The notes: a model not told the origin generated them from the sequence alone. Counted from the stretch's first letter, positions 36,735-47,123 are shown. The stretch: 64,000 bases of DNA from Larus michahellis (GCF_964199755.1 NC_133897.1:124264125-124328124); one strand, 5' to 3'. Program-made: numbers and translations.

Positions 36735-38345
36735 AGCAAAAAAAGTTTTTATAAATACATCAACAAAAAGAGAGCCCGGGAGAACCTCCATCCCTTACTG
36801 GATGCAGGGGGGAAAGTTGCAACCAAGGACGAGGAGAAGGCCGAGATACTTAATGCCTTCTTTGCCTCCATCTTCAATAGTCAGACCAGCTATCCCTAGG
36901 GTGCTCAGCCTCCTGAGCTGGAAGATAAGGATGGGGAGCAGAACAACCCACCCTTAATCTAGGAGGAAGTAGTCAATGATCTGCTTCTGCACTTAGACAC
37001 ACATAAGTCTATGGGGCTGGATGGGATTCACCCAAGAGTACTCGTGGAGCTGGCGGAAGAGCTCACCAAGCCCCTCTCAATCATTTATCAACAGTCTTGG
37101 TCAACAGGGGACATACCAGATGACTGGAGGGCAGCTAATGTGACGCCCATCTACAAGAAAGGTCAGAAGGAGGATCTGGGGAACTACAGGCCTGTCAGCC
37201 TGACCTTGATACTAGGAAAGATCATGGAGAGGATCGTCTCGAGTGAGCTCTCACGGCAAGTGCAGGGCAGCCAAGGGATCAGGGCCAGCCAGCATGGGTT
37301 TAGGAAAGGGAGATCCTGCTTAACCAACCTGATCTCTTTCTATGACCATGTGACCCGCCTTCTGGATGCAGGGAAGGCTGTGGACATTGTCTATCTGGAC
37401 TTTGGTAAGGCCTTTGACACCGTCCCCCACAGCATTCTCCTGGAGAAGCTGGCGAATCATGGCATAGACAAGTGTACTCTTCGCTGGGTTAAAAACTGGC
37501 TGGATGGCCGTGCCCAGAGAGTTGTGATTAATGGGGTGAAATCCTCTTGGTGGCTGGTCACCAGTGGTGTCCCTCAGGGCTCAGTTTTGGGGCCAGTCTT
37601 GTTCAATATCTTTATCAATGATTTGTGTGAGGGGATTGAGTGCACCCTCAGTAAGTTTGCAGACAACACCAACCTAGGTGGGAGTGTTGATCTGCTTGAG
37701 GGTAGGAAGGCTCTACAGAGGGGCCTGGACAGGCTGGATCGATGGGCCAAGGCCAGCAGTATGAGGTTTAATAAGGCCAAGTGCCGGGTCCTGCATTTCG
37801 GTCACAACAACCCCGGGCAACGCTACAGGCTTGGGGAAGAGTGGCTGGAAAGCTGCTCGGCAGAAAAGGACCTGGGGGTGTTAGTTGACAGCCGGCTTAA
37901 CATGAGCCAGCAGTGTGCCCAGGTGGCCAAGAAGGCCAACAGCATTCTGGCTTGTATCAGGAACAGCGTGGCCAGCAGGAGCAGGGAAATGATCGTGCCT
38001 CTGTACTCGGCACTGGTGAGGCCTCACCTCGAGTACTGTGTTCAGTTCTGGGCCCATCTGTACAAGAGGGACATTGAAGTGCTGGAGCGTGTCCAGAGGA
38101 GAGCTACCAGGCTGGTGAGGGGTCTGGAGACCAAGAATTACTTTACTGAAAGAGTGGTCAGGCACTGGAACAGCCTGCCCAGGGAGGCAGTTGAGTCACC
38201 ATCCCTAGGGGTATTTAAGAAATGTGTAGATTTGGCACTTCAGGGCATGCTCTAGTGACAGAGATTGTAGGGGTTTTTTTTGTGTGTGTACGGTTGGACT
38301 CGATGATATCAAAGGTCCTTTCCAACCTTGAAGATTCTATGGTTC
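36735..38345 (+). mobile_element. CR1 LINE with a long open reverse transcriptase frame
   Basis: The longest CR1 copy in the window. The 414-codon open frame (37011-38255) carries the non-LTR RT blocks in order: [49 protein letters not shown], then the position of the FADD active site. Upstream in the same frame are two stops (TAG at 36897 and 36960), and the endonuclease domain is absent (5' truncation). The active-site motif reads FADN (AAC at 37665-37667) instead of FADD, and a segment of roughly 70 codons is missing without a frame break between RLVRGLE and [12 protein letters not shown] (near 38130). It ends in the CR1 tail with ATTCTATGG. It is dead as an autonomous element despite its open frame. 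Confidence 0.95.
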
Positions 38346-38701
38346 TATAAGGCAAGAAAAGACGGACTTGAAAATTTTGATTCATTCTGTTTTGGGATAA
38401 GTCCAGAAAAATTTGGATGTTAATTTCATAAAAAGTTTAGCGGAACATACTGCTGTCCCTTATGATTCCTTTGACTCTATCCTGTCTCAACTTCTCAAAT
38501 TTCTCTCTTTTGTCAGTTCTGACATTTACTACACTTTGATAATTTACTGCATCTAAAATCTTTGCTATACCTATAATTTATGCAAGATCATTCTTGTGAT
38601 GAAGCTTCTGCCAGCACACAGTGAAGCCCTTGAAGACTACAAAGGCTATTTCTGTCAAGCAGAACAGACCAACAGAACTTAATCTGTTGGGCAAAATAAA
38701 G
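38346..38701. other. AT-rich spacer
   Basis: 356 bp with no gene or element recognised. Confidence 0.6.
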
Positions 38702-38848
38702 AATCACAGGATTATTTAGATTTGATGTGGTGTCTGGAGGTCACCTAGTCCAGCATCCTGCTCAAAGCAGGTCCGTATAGATCAGGCTGCTAAGTAACTT
38801 TTGTGGTTGTTTTAAATATCTTTAAGGATGGAGATTCCCCACCACCAA
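38702..38848 (-). mobile_element. Old CR1 3' fragment, minus strand
   Basis: A short, diverged reverse-complement CR1 end: AATCACAGGATTATTTAG, then GGTCACCTAGTCCAGCATCC, GCTCAAAGCAGGTC and a trace of AAATATCTTTAAGGATGGAG. It is more decayed than the other copies. Confidence 0.8.
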
Positions 38849-41800
38849 ATAAATAAATAAAAATTCTAATAGGATATCAATATTATACACTTTTCGTATT
38901 CTAGAGTGTTTCTAGTCTCATCTCATAGACCGAATACCCAGAAGTAGAAGGGAATTTTAGGTTTGCTTGCAGAGCAACTCTCCTGGCTTAGCTTTATCTA
39001 AAGAAATTGAGTTCACACAGTTCAAGGTTAGTTTGCTATGTGAACCAAGTGGAGACAATCACTTCAGAAGAGGCTTCCTGAGCTCAACAAAGATGCTCAT
39101 GTTGTCAAACAAGGCTTTCTTTTATGAAGACAACCCTGTCATGACCTCCTGATAGTTCATTTATGTTTCTTCATCTTCTCTCATGACAGCTTTAATGGGG
39201 AACAGAGAAGATTTTCTGTGTTATAATCTGGTAACAGGGATGGCTTCTCCAATTTTGATGGGGATTTCTGGTGAAAATACAGAGGTCTTGAAGCTCCCCA
39301 CAAAGCTATAGGAAATCTGGCATCTGTTAGAGATGAGGAGATGAGACAGATTTCTTGCTTGATAATGATATCTGCAGGAAAGGGATATCAGTATCTGATT
39401 CTCTTTCTCTCTGAAAGAGCAGATTAGTGAGAAAATACTGAAATTCTGGGATAGAATAAGATGACAGGTAAGTACAGGCTTACACCAAACAGATCAACAT
39501 TTTAAATATAGGCAAAAAGAGCATTTTTTTTTCTCCTACAAAAGAAACTTTGTTAGTAGTGGAATTTTGATTACATATATCCTTTTTTTCCCACAGACAT
39601 ATCAGTGAGAGAGGCCAGCTTTTGCTTCCATAATGTGGATCATGCTAGGGATCAGAAGACTCAATGCACAGTTTTTCAGGAAATTACCTTTTTCTGTGCC
39701 TCGTGTTGCTTCTGAAGAAAGTCCTTATGACTTAATGCTTTAAGAAAGTGAGATCTTGTCAGAGTTCTAACTGAAGTTCAGCATGTTGACGGTTAATTGA
39801 CTGTAAATTATAGCCAGTGAACAAACTATGCTCTTGGTTATGCTGGTATAGCCAAGCAGTAACTCAGGTGCTGTTATATTTCTTACAGCTACAGAACACA
39901 GTAGTTTTCAATCTAAACTCAATTTAAGGGAAAAAAGCAAAACTGAGAACAAACCTGAAGCTTCTATGACAATATAACATGAATTTTCTGTAACATAATA
40001 TAAAATTCTGCTTCACCAATGGCCTTTGCCCCTGCACAAATGGATTTGTTAGGATTTATAGGTATGGTACCAAAGCAATCATTACAAATACAAAGCTACA
40101 TGCACTGTGGTTACACCGTGGTAATGTAAACCTCAGAGGTATGTTTGTATACTGTTCTTTTTTTCTGCAATCTTGTAAGAAGGTTCAAAAGTTTGGGTCA
40201 CTTGGAAATATATTGTTCTGGTGCTGAGCTCTCTTTCCTCCCATTTAAATACACATCCATGAATAGTCAGGTCTGGTGGCATGTGGCCAATCTTCTTAAC
40301 AGATAAAGCTATACTACCCTGAAAATAATATAAAACCCTCTCAACACTTTTCAGTGCTTTTTGCTTGGGTTTTTTTTTTTGTTTGTTGGGGTTTTTTTTG
40401 TTTTTTTTTTTTCTCAGTCTTTATTTCATGTCAAACTTGTCCCAGGCCTCATGATAATTAGAATAGAAAATATAGTGAATATCAAGGTAGTGCATTAGGT
40501 CCATTACCCTTTCTTATCTGAAATAACAGCTCTAAATCATCTTTAGATCATGATGAAAATGCTCCTGATGCTTCCACCTAGTACAGATGGTTTCTCATAC
40601 ACTCCATGTGTCTGTGACTGCTTGTGGCACCTCAGGAGAAATGGCAAGAGATGAACAGAAACAAACACAACAGGGTGGATACACATGAGCAGGAATGGGA
40701 AGGAACATTTGAACACTAATTTTCCCACATTATCTAGTACTGTCTGTGGCTCTGTTCCATCTTTGCATGAGTAACTTTTCTTAATGTCCAAGCAGTCTAC
40801 AGGACTGTCTATAGAGGGATGCTTTGTGATACCTGTTGTATAAACAAATATATCTAACACCAAAATGTACAATTTAAGAAGACAAGCAATTTACAGAATA
40901 TGAGAGAGGAAAAATATAATTCAATAAAATAAAAGCGGTGCAATAGGACTGCTATTAGCTTCACTTTTTAAAAATAAAATCAGTTCTACAAAGGTACAGG
41001 ATGGTCACACTCTGTTTTATCTGCTGACATCAGTGGAATAGCATGGGGCATAAATTGAGTTGTAATCCTCAAGCAGGAAGTAACCTCTCTTCATTAAAAA
41101 TAAAACATCCCATTTAATAGAAGACATCAATTGTCCTATGCTTTATGTTAAGGGTAAATCAGAGGTAACTTAATGGAATCAACAGAGTGGTACTGGAGTT
41201 AAATTATTTGGAGATTAGATTTTGCCAGATCAGATTCTTTCCAAAATTTCTAATTATCAGCATATTTTTATGATCCTTTAGTTCTAATTAATTTGGCACA
41301 GAAACTAAGTAGGGTATATCATGTCCTGTAGCCTCTATGTAAACAAAGTAAAGGGTATATGGCAGTTGCTAGACTTCATCCCTCTTGTTTTTTTGACTGA
41401 GGAGATTATAATTTCCTTTCTCCCTTCATTTCAGGAAAAGCTTTTCTGAGTTTGTGTGACAGTTTTTCATGTAAAAGAAACATTCTGAATTCTTGACAAA
41501 ACCATAAATATTGCACATAGTTAGAATCACTAAAGTATTGGCTGATCTGGAGACACAGTGCAAAACGTTGCCATCTCAACAAGGCATCTTATTCCAGGAC
41601 AACGCTTAAAGATGTAGACTTACCAGACAAGTGTTCTCGATGTCAAAGGCTATGACTCAACACTAACACATCGAGTTATTTTTGCCTTTACTGGTGTCTA
41701 ATGGGTAGCATAAGTAACAGTTCAGGACTTGAAAGGAATTCAACATTTTCTCAAAATTAAAGTACTATTCAAAGGACTCAAATTGTTCTTAAGGGTCAAT

Positions 41801-42108
41801 GGACAATAAATTTGAGGAAAAATATGAGTCGCAGAAAAGGATATGCAGGTGAAGACCTTACCTAGATTGTATTTATGAGTGAAGATTTTTGTACAGGAGT
41901 TATTTCACTTAATGCACATATAATCCGATTAAATTTTTAGGATTATATTATACAAGAAACCAGAACAGAAAGTATAACATTCCTTACATTCCTCTAACCT
42001 TACACTCAGCGATGCATTGCCCATATAGATTGATTGCCCATATGGCTGGAGAGCATCTGTGGGGCAAGAGATGTGGGGGTCTGGGTTGATGGCAAGTTGA
42101 ATCTAGAA
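38849..42108. other. Non-coding AT-rich stretch
   Basis: No supportable gene. It contains a T/G-rich low-complexity tract at about 40369-40412. Only short frames are present. Confidence 0.55.
40369..40412. repeat. T-rich low-complexity tract
   Basis: Runs of 8-13 T separated by G-containing interruptions. Confidence 0.85.
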
Positions 42109-43235
42109 CAGAATCACAGAATTGTTTTGGCTGGAAGAGACCTTTGAGATGCTTTAAGAGTCTAACCATCAACCTAACTCTGCCAGCCATGTCCCTGAGC
42201 AGCACATCTACACGTCTTTTAAATACCTCCGGGGATGAGGACTCAACCACTTCCCTGGGCAGCCTCTTCCAATGCTTGACAACCCTTTTCAGTGTCAACA
42301 TTTTTTCCTAATACCCAATCGAAACGCCCCCTGGCGCAACTTGAGGCCACTTCCTCTTGTCCAGTCTCCTGGTACTTGGGAGAAGAGACCCACCCCCACC
42401 TCGCTACAACCTCCTTTCAGGTAGTTGTAGAGAGCCATAAGGTCTCCCCTGAGCATCCTCTTCCCCAGCCGAAACAACCCCAGTCCTCTCATCCGCTCCT
42501 CGTGAGACTTGTGCTCTAGACCCCTCACAGGCTTTGTTGCCCTTCTCTGGACACACTCCAGCACCTCAATGTCTGTCTTCTAGTGAGGGGCCCAAAAGTG
42601 GACACAGTGCCCAAGGTGGGGTCTCACCAGCGCTGACTACATGAAGTATAACCACTTCCCTAGTCCTGCTGGCCACACTATTTCCAAGACAAGCCAGGAT
42701 GCTCTTGGCCTTCTTGGCCACCTGGGCACACTGCTGGCTCATCTTCAGCTGGCTCTTGACCAACACCCCCAGGTCCTTGTGCGCCAGACATCTTTCCAGA
42801 CACTCTTCCCCAAGCCTACGGCACTGCATGGGGTTGTTGTGACCCAAGTGCAGGATCCAGCACTTGGCCTTGTGGAACCTCACACCGTTGGCCTCGGCCC
42901 AGCGCCCCCACCTGTCCAGATCCCTCTACAGAGCCTTCCTACCCTCAGGCACATCAACACTGATGCCCAGCTTGGTGTCATCTGCAAACTTACTGAAGGT
43001 GCACTCGATCCCCTCGTCCGCATCGTTGATAAAGCTATTAAAAAGAGAAGAGGCCCCCGGGGGGAGCCCTGGGGAACACCGTTTGTGACCGGCCGCCAAC
43101 TGGATGTAACTCCATTCACCACACCTCCTTGGGCCCGGCCAGCCAGCCAGCCAGCTTATTACCCAGCGAAGCCTATGGCCGTCCAAAGCCATGAGCAAAA
43201 TGCTCCCTGGCTCTGTGGCAGCTGAGCTGTCAGCA
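42109..43235 (-). mobile_element. CR1 LINE, 5'-truncated, minus strand, next to the ITPRIPL1-like gene
   Basis: The plus strand begins GAATCACAGAATTGTTTTGG, a reversed CR1 3' tail. Reading along the minus strand the ORF2 remnants run from about 43198 to 41984 in several frames: [18 protein letters not shown] with an intact active-site motif (42977-42988), FHKAKCWILHLGHNNP, then [21 protein letters not shown]. Multiple frameshifts break it. Its truncated 5' end lies only about 50-60 bp beyond the predicted 3' end of the ITPRIPL1-like gene, in the same orientation as that gene. Confidence 0.93.
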
Positions 43236-43310
43236 CCCTACGCCTGCATTCCCCCCCCAAAGTGATGCCCGGACACTCACAGACGCAGCGTCTCTGTGTT
43301 AAACAAGTGA

Positions 43311-43316
43311 TTTATT
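43311..43316 (-). terminator. Polyadenylation signal of the ITPRIPL1-like gene
   Basis: AATAAA on the minus strand, about 155 nt past the interrupting stop and 7 nt past the second in-frame stop (43323-43325). Cleavage would fall near 43290. Its presence suggests the true 3' end is kept and the missing part of the Mab-21 domain was lost internally. Confidence 0.6.
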
Positions 43317-43469
43317 GCCGTCTTAGCACAGGGCAAAGCTCCCCAGGGACATGGACTCATTTCTGCAGCAGCAGCTTCTCTGGGAGCTGACCCCATGCCT
43401 GAAGAACTGTGCCTCGGCCACAGCACAGCTCTCTGGCCACGACCTGCTGCCGGTAACAGTGGTCTCTGC

Positions 43470-44390
43470 TTACTCCCAGCTCAGGAAGGCGTACGAGTCG
43501 CCTTGCTTCACTCCAAACGTCATCTCAATGAGGACGGTACTGTGGGAAGCGAGTGTCAGCTGGAGCTTGCAGGAGTGCCTGGCGGGCAGCACCGCTGGAC
43601 AGCAGTTTGTGGATGGCGCCATAAGCGCCCAGGCGTGTTTGACCACTATCTGGAGCCAGCGTGCGGTTCTCTCCATGTCTAGGTAGGGGCCGGTGCAGAG
43701 GGTGCGCAGAGGGCTGGGACCCTGTTTTTGCCTCAGCTCCTCCTGGGGGTGGAGGAGGAAGCAGAGCATGTCCTCCGCCAGCGGCTCCCTCATGCAGGTG
43801 CACTGCAGCTCTACGCGGAGGCTGGACTTCCTTGCCAGCGTCTCCTCGGTGGCGGTGGCCATCTCCAAGTGGAAGGCGTGCCCACGGGGAGGCTTCAGGG
43901 GCACGAGCAGGCGGTAGATGGCATCCTGCTCACAGGGACTCCAACCTCGCAAGGTGCTGCCCACCCCGATGACTGGCATCAGTCGTGGCATGAAGCTGTT
44001 CCTGGAGAGTTTTTGGCAGACACGGAGAACTTCATCCACCAGTTCCTTCACCATCGTGAAGGATTCTGACAGGTCCAGGAGGCGCTTGGCCAAAATGGTG
44101 TGCGCATCCAGGGCAACACTGGGTCTGTCTTCCGTCTTCTCCTCCTTGTCGGCCATGTCTCTGGAAGTGCCCTCCTTGCTGCTGCTGCCTGGCTGGTGGC
44201 TCCATCTCCTCAGCCAGCAGCAGAGCCCAAAGAGCAGGACAAGGAGTGCAGCAGTGGCCCAGAACTGACACTGCTGCAAGGCAGCAAACAGCCGGGCTCC
44301 CCAGGCAAGGGCGCCCAGCTCCAGCTCCCGCAGCACCCGAGTCATGCGCTGGCTCAAGTGCTCCTCACGCTGCTGCTCGCGCTCTCGCAT
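43470..44390 (-). CDS. Longest intact frame of the ITPRIPL1-like gene (306 codons)
   Basis: If translation began at the ATG at 44388-44390, just after the frameshift, it would give 306 residues. These are a charged helix (residues 1-30), a transmembrane helix (about 43-60), a Ser/Lys/Glu linker (66-90) and a Mab-21 N-terminal lobe (about 100-300) ending at YAFLSWE. This product lacks the normal leader and the C-terminal lobe. The open frame actually continues upstream to 44783, but those first 131 codons run through the predicted intron and the leader in the wrong frame (Pro/Gly/Arg-rich) and are not taken as coding. Whether any protein is made is unknown. Confidence 0.5.
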   Translation of the reverse strand: MREREQQREEHLSQRMTRVLRELELGALAWGARLFAALQQCQFWATAALLVLLFGLCCWLRRWSHQPGSSSKEGTSRDMADKEEKTEDRPSVALDAHTILAKRLLDLSESFTMVKELVDEVLRVCQKLSRNSFMPRLMPVIGVGSTLRGWSPCEQDAIYRLLVPLKPPRGHAFHLEMATATEETLARKSSLRVELQCTCMREPLAEDMLCFLLHPQEELRQKQGPSPLRTLCTGPYLDMERTARWLQIVVKHAWALMAPSTNCCPAVLPARHSCKLQLTLASHSTVLIEMTFGVKQGDSYAFLSWE

Positions 44391-44484
44391 GGTCTCGGTC
44401 CAGCTGCTCACTGGCAACCAGCCAGCGCTGGACGACGCTTTGCACAAACAGGGCAAGCGACAACGACATTGTGGCAGCCATGGC

Positions 44485-44787
44485 CTGCAGGAGGAGGGAG
44501 AGAAGGGGTTCAGTGGGGCCGGGAGGGAGGGAGGGAGGGAGAGGGTGGTGGGGGGAGCGGGGACGGGAGCCGCAGGGAGCTGGGGGCAGGTAGGGGTCGG
44601 GGCGAGGCAGCGGGGAGGCAGCAAGGCCTGCGCCCAGCCCCGCCGGCGGCACCATGCCCGGCCCAAGGCGCTGCCGGCAGTGGCCAGGCCCTCGATGCCG
44701 GGTGAGAACCCACCCCCCCCACCCCGGGGTCCAGCGTTTCTGCCCCGGCCCTGGTCCAGCCCAGCCTCCCCCCGCCAGCCCACTCAC
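44485..44787 (-). other. Predicted 5' intron of the ITPRIPL1-like gene
   Basis: A 303 bp intron from GTGAGTGGGC (44787 downward) to a polypyrimidine tract and CTCCTCCTGCAG ending at 44485. The next exon starts GCCATGG, only three bases before the start codon. It contains GGGA-type (plus strand) low-complexity sequence around 44519-44545. Confidence 0.7.
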
Positions 44788-44830
44788 CGCTCTCCTGTGC
44801 CGTACTGGGGCAGCGCTGCCCGCTGGCGCC

Positions 44831-44837
44831 CTTTATA
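44831..44837 (-). promoter_or_regulatory. TATA box of the ITPRIPL1-like gene
   Basis: TATAAAG on the minus strand within GCAGCTATAAAGGGCGCC, in a CpG-rich setting. It places a start near 44805, giving a first exon of only about 20 nt that ends at 44788 with the donor GCG/GTGAGTG. Its preservation suggests the locus was copied as genomic DNA, not as an mRNA. Confidence 0.65.
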
Positions 44838-45009
44838 GCTGCCCCCATTGTCACCCGTCCCCTGTGGTGTCCCAGGCAATGCAGAGCATCAGAGGCACGG
44901 CCGGCAACCGGCCCCGCCCTCGGGACCCCCCTGGCTCAGCAACTCCCCGCTGGCCTGGGGTACTGGTTAAGAGGTCACTTTCTTCACAGGAGCTTGCGTG
45001 GGGCTCTGC

Positions 45010-46143
45010 TCTGGACCTGCGCAAAGCCTTTGACACTGTCCCTCATGACATCCTGGTCTCCAAGCTGATAAAATATGGGTTTGATGGGTCGACAATTCAG
45101 TGGATAAACAACTGGCTTGACGGCCGCACCCAAAGCGTGGCTGTCAATAGGTCCATGTCCAAGTGGAGGCCAGTGACAAGTGGAGTCCCTCAAGGATCAG
45201 TACTGGGACCGGTCTTGTTTAACTTCTTTGTCAGTGACATGGACAGTGGGCTTGAGTGCACCCTCAGCAAGTTTGCCAACACCAAGCTGTGTGGGGTGGC
45301 TCACACGCTGGAGGGAAGGGATGCCAGCCAGAGGGACCTTGACAGGCTGGAAAGGTGGGCCCATGCCAACCTCATGAAGACCAAGTGCAAGGTCCTCCAT
45401 CTGGGTTGGGGCAATCCCAAGCACCCATATAGGCTGGGCAGTGACTGGCTTGAGAGCAGCCCTGAAGAAAAGGACTTGTGGGTACTGGTGGACGAGAGGC
45501 TCAACATGAGCCATCAGTGTGCACTTGAAGCCCAGAAAGCCAATCGTATCCTGGGCTGCATCAGGAGATGCGTGGCCAGCAGGTCAAGGGAGGTGATTCT
45601 CCCCCTCTACTCCACTCTCGTGAGACCCCACCTGGAGTACTGTGTCCAATTCTGGAGCCCCTACTACAAGAAAGATATGGACGTGCTGGAATGTGTCCAG
45701 AGAAGGGCCACGAGGATGATGAGAGGGCTGGAGCACCTCTCCTATGAGGACAGACTGAGAGAGGTGGGGTTGTTCAGTCTGGAGAAAAGAAGGCTCTGAG
45801 GAGACCTTATAGTGGCCTACCAGTATCTTAAGGCGGACTAAAAGAAAGCTGGTGAGGGACTTTTTAGGATGTCGGGTAATGGCAGGACTAGAGGGAATGG
45901 ATTAAAACTAGAGATGGGTCGATTCAGACTGGATGTTAGGAAGAAGATCTTCACCATGAGGGTGGTGAGACACTGGAATAGGTTGCCCAGAGAGGTGGTG
46001 GAAGCCCCACCCCTGGAAGTTTTTAAGGCCAGGCTGGATGGGGCTCTGAGCAACCTGATCTAGTGGGAGATGTCCCTGCCCATGGCAGGGGGGTTGGAAC
46101 TAGATGATCTTTTAGATGATAATTCTATGGCTCTATGATTCTA
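45010..46143 (+). mobile_element. CR1 LINE, 5'-truncated, upstream of the ITPRIPL1-like promoter
   Basis: Starts inside RT ([12 protein letters not shown]), then [15 protein letters not shown], a damaged active site reading FANTKL (one codon lost from the FADDTKL of the family, 45272-45286), [35 protein letters not shown] and LFSLEKRRL, then a TGA at 45797-45799. In later sequence [22 protein letters not shown] appears (about 45869-46063). It ends with TCTATGATTCTAT. The open frame that appears to start at 44654 runs through non-CR1 DNA before entering the element and is not a gene. Confidence 0.94.
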
Positions 46144-47123
46144 TTGCTGTGTGTATTCAAAAGCAGTAAATTGCTCATCATTATTTTATTGCAGGAATGT
46201 AATTAGAAGACTCTGCCATTAGCCAAATGATGATGGCTATCATTTTTTAATCAAAACATATAATTTTATGGCTTATGAGTTAACTAATGGCTGTGGAGGC
46301 TGATTTGAGGTTGATACATCAATCATAACACGGGTATCAAAGAGGATCCTGGTTGATATGACAACAAAAGTAGTTCAAAAGTATGGGTAGTGCCTTGTTT
46401 TGCATCAGTAGTAGTCAACTTTTACTATTCCTAGAGGTAGAGATGAAGACAGGTATATCTAGATTTGTATTGTGATGGTGATTCTCCTTGCTACAACCTC
46501 CTCTGTCTGTAGCACCCTCTGCAACAAAATGGGGTGAGAGCTTCAGCTGTTGATATTTCAAGCATTCACAGTCCATCTCTGATACATCCTGGAAGCACAA
46601 CCTTGGCTAAGGTGTCTGAGAAAGTTGCTAAGTTGAGACAAAGTTGTGACAAAGTCTGTCAAGTCTTGAGACATGCATCATGAGGAGCTCAACAATTCAA
46701 GAAGAAAAATATTGGCCTGGTAGGGCGTAAAATCTTAAAGGGAAGAAGAGGGTGATAAGGATTTTTCCAGCTGTCAAGTGCCATTGGTGTGTTGGTATCG
46801 ATGGAAATGGTGGATGATGGCAGCTCAGCAGAAGTCGGCAGCTCAGCAGAAGTCAGCAGCTCTCTTCCAGGGAGCTGTGGAGGTGACCTCTTCCCCTCAT
46901 GACTGGACCTCTCCTTACCAGCAAAGTCTCTTTGAATATCTTATTGGGGTGGAGAATACACTAATGCCTAGCCTAGCAGCCTGTGAAATACTAGCCAGCT
47001 TCTGTGTGCATTGGCCATTAAATCACTGCTTTGTACTTTTAAATGCTTACATATCATCTTTGCACAGCCTAAGGTACATAAACAAACTGGCCCCAAAACA
47101 TAGCAGTAGCAGTAGGAACATTT
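46144..47123. other. Non-coding stretch with an 18 bp tandem duplication
   Basis: No supportable gene. The imperfect tandem unit CAGCTCAGCAGAAGTCGG occurs twice at 46821-46856, with a partial third start. Otherwise unremarkable. Confidence 0.55.
46821..46862. repeat. 18 bp minisatellite-like duplication (2.3 copies)
   Basis: Two 18 bp units differing at one base, followed by CAGCTC. Confidence 0.9.

Larger units (their letters stand above)
43290..44807 (-). pseudogene. ITPRIPL1: ITPRIPL1-like (Mab-21 domain) gene, disrupted
   Basis: A decayed relative of inositol 1,4,5-trisphosphate receptor-interacting protein-like 1, a single-pass membrane protein with a Mab-21 (cGAS-like nucleotidyltransferase fold) domain. 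In 5' to 3' order: TATA box, small non-coding exon, intron, ATG at 44479-44481 in strong context, hydrophobic leader (MSLSLALFVQSVV), a one-base frameshift near 44391, then an open frame with a Glu/Gln-rich helix (MREREQQREEHLSQ), a transmembrane segment (FWATAALLVLLFGLCCWL), a linker and the Mab-21 core with GVGSTLRGW and EQDAIYRLLVPLKPPRGH. A TAA at 43470-43472 interrupts it. Family-like sequence continues in frame beyond the stop (WPESCAVAEAQFFRH) before similarity is lost. Usual length is about 550 residues; roughly 360 are represented here. The paralogue assignment (ITPRIPL1 versus another ITPRIP relative) is from memory. A shortened functional protein cannot be excluded. Confidence 0.82.

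Noticed and set aside
43525..44271. Several plus- and minus-strand frames of 79-116 codons in the GC-rich island
   Set aside because: Shadows of the ITPRIPL1-like frame in high-GC DNA; the family match is in one frame only.
44396..44783. The first 131 codons of the 437-codon minus-strand frame over the ITPRIPL1-like locus
   Set aside because: They run through the predicted intron and then the leader region in the wrong frame. The composition is Pro/Gly/Arg-rich low complexity, and family-like sequence begins only at the Met at 44390.
44654..45010. Plus-strand open frame upstream of the CR1 at 45010, appearing as a 381-residue gene
   Set aside because: The first ~120 codons are antisense to the ITPRIPL1-like promoter and intron, with Pro/Gly-rich chance coding. 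Only the CR1 part has homology.
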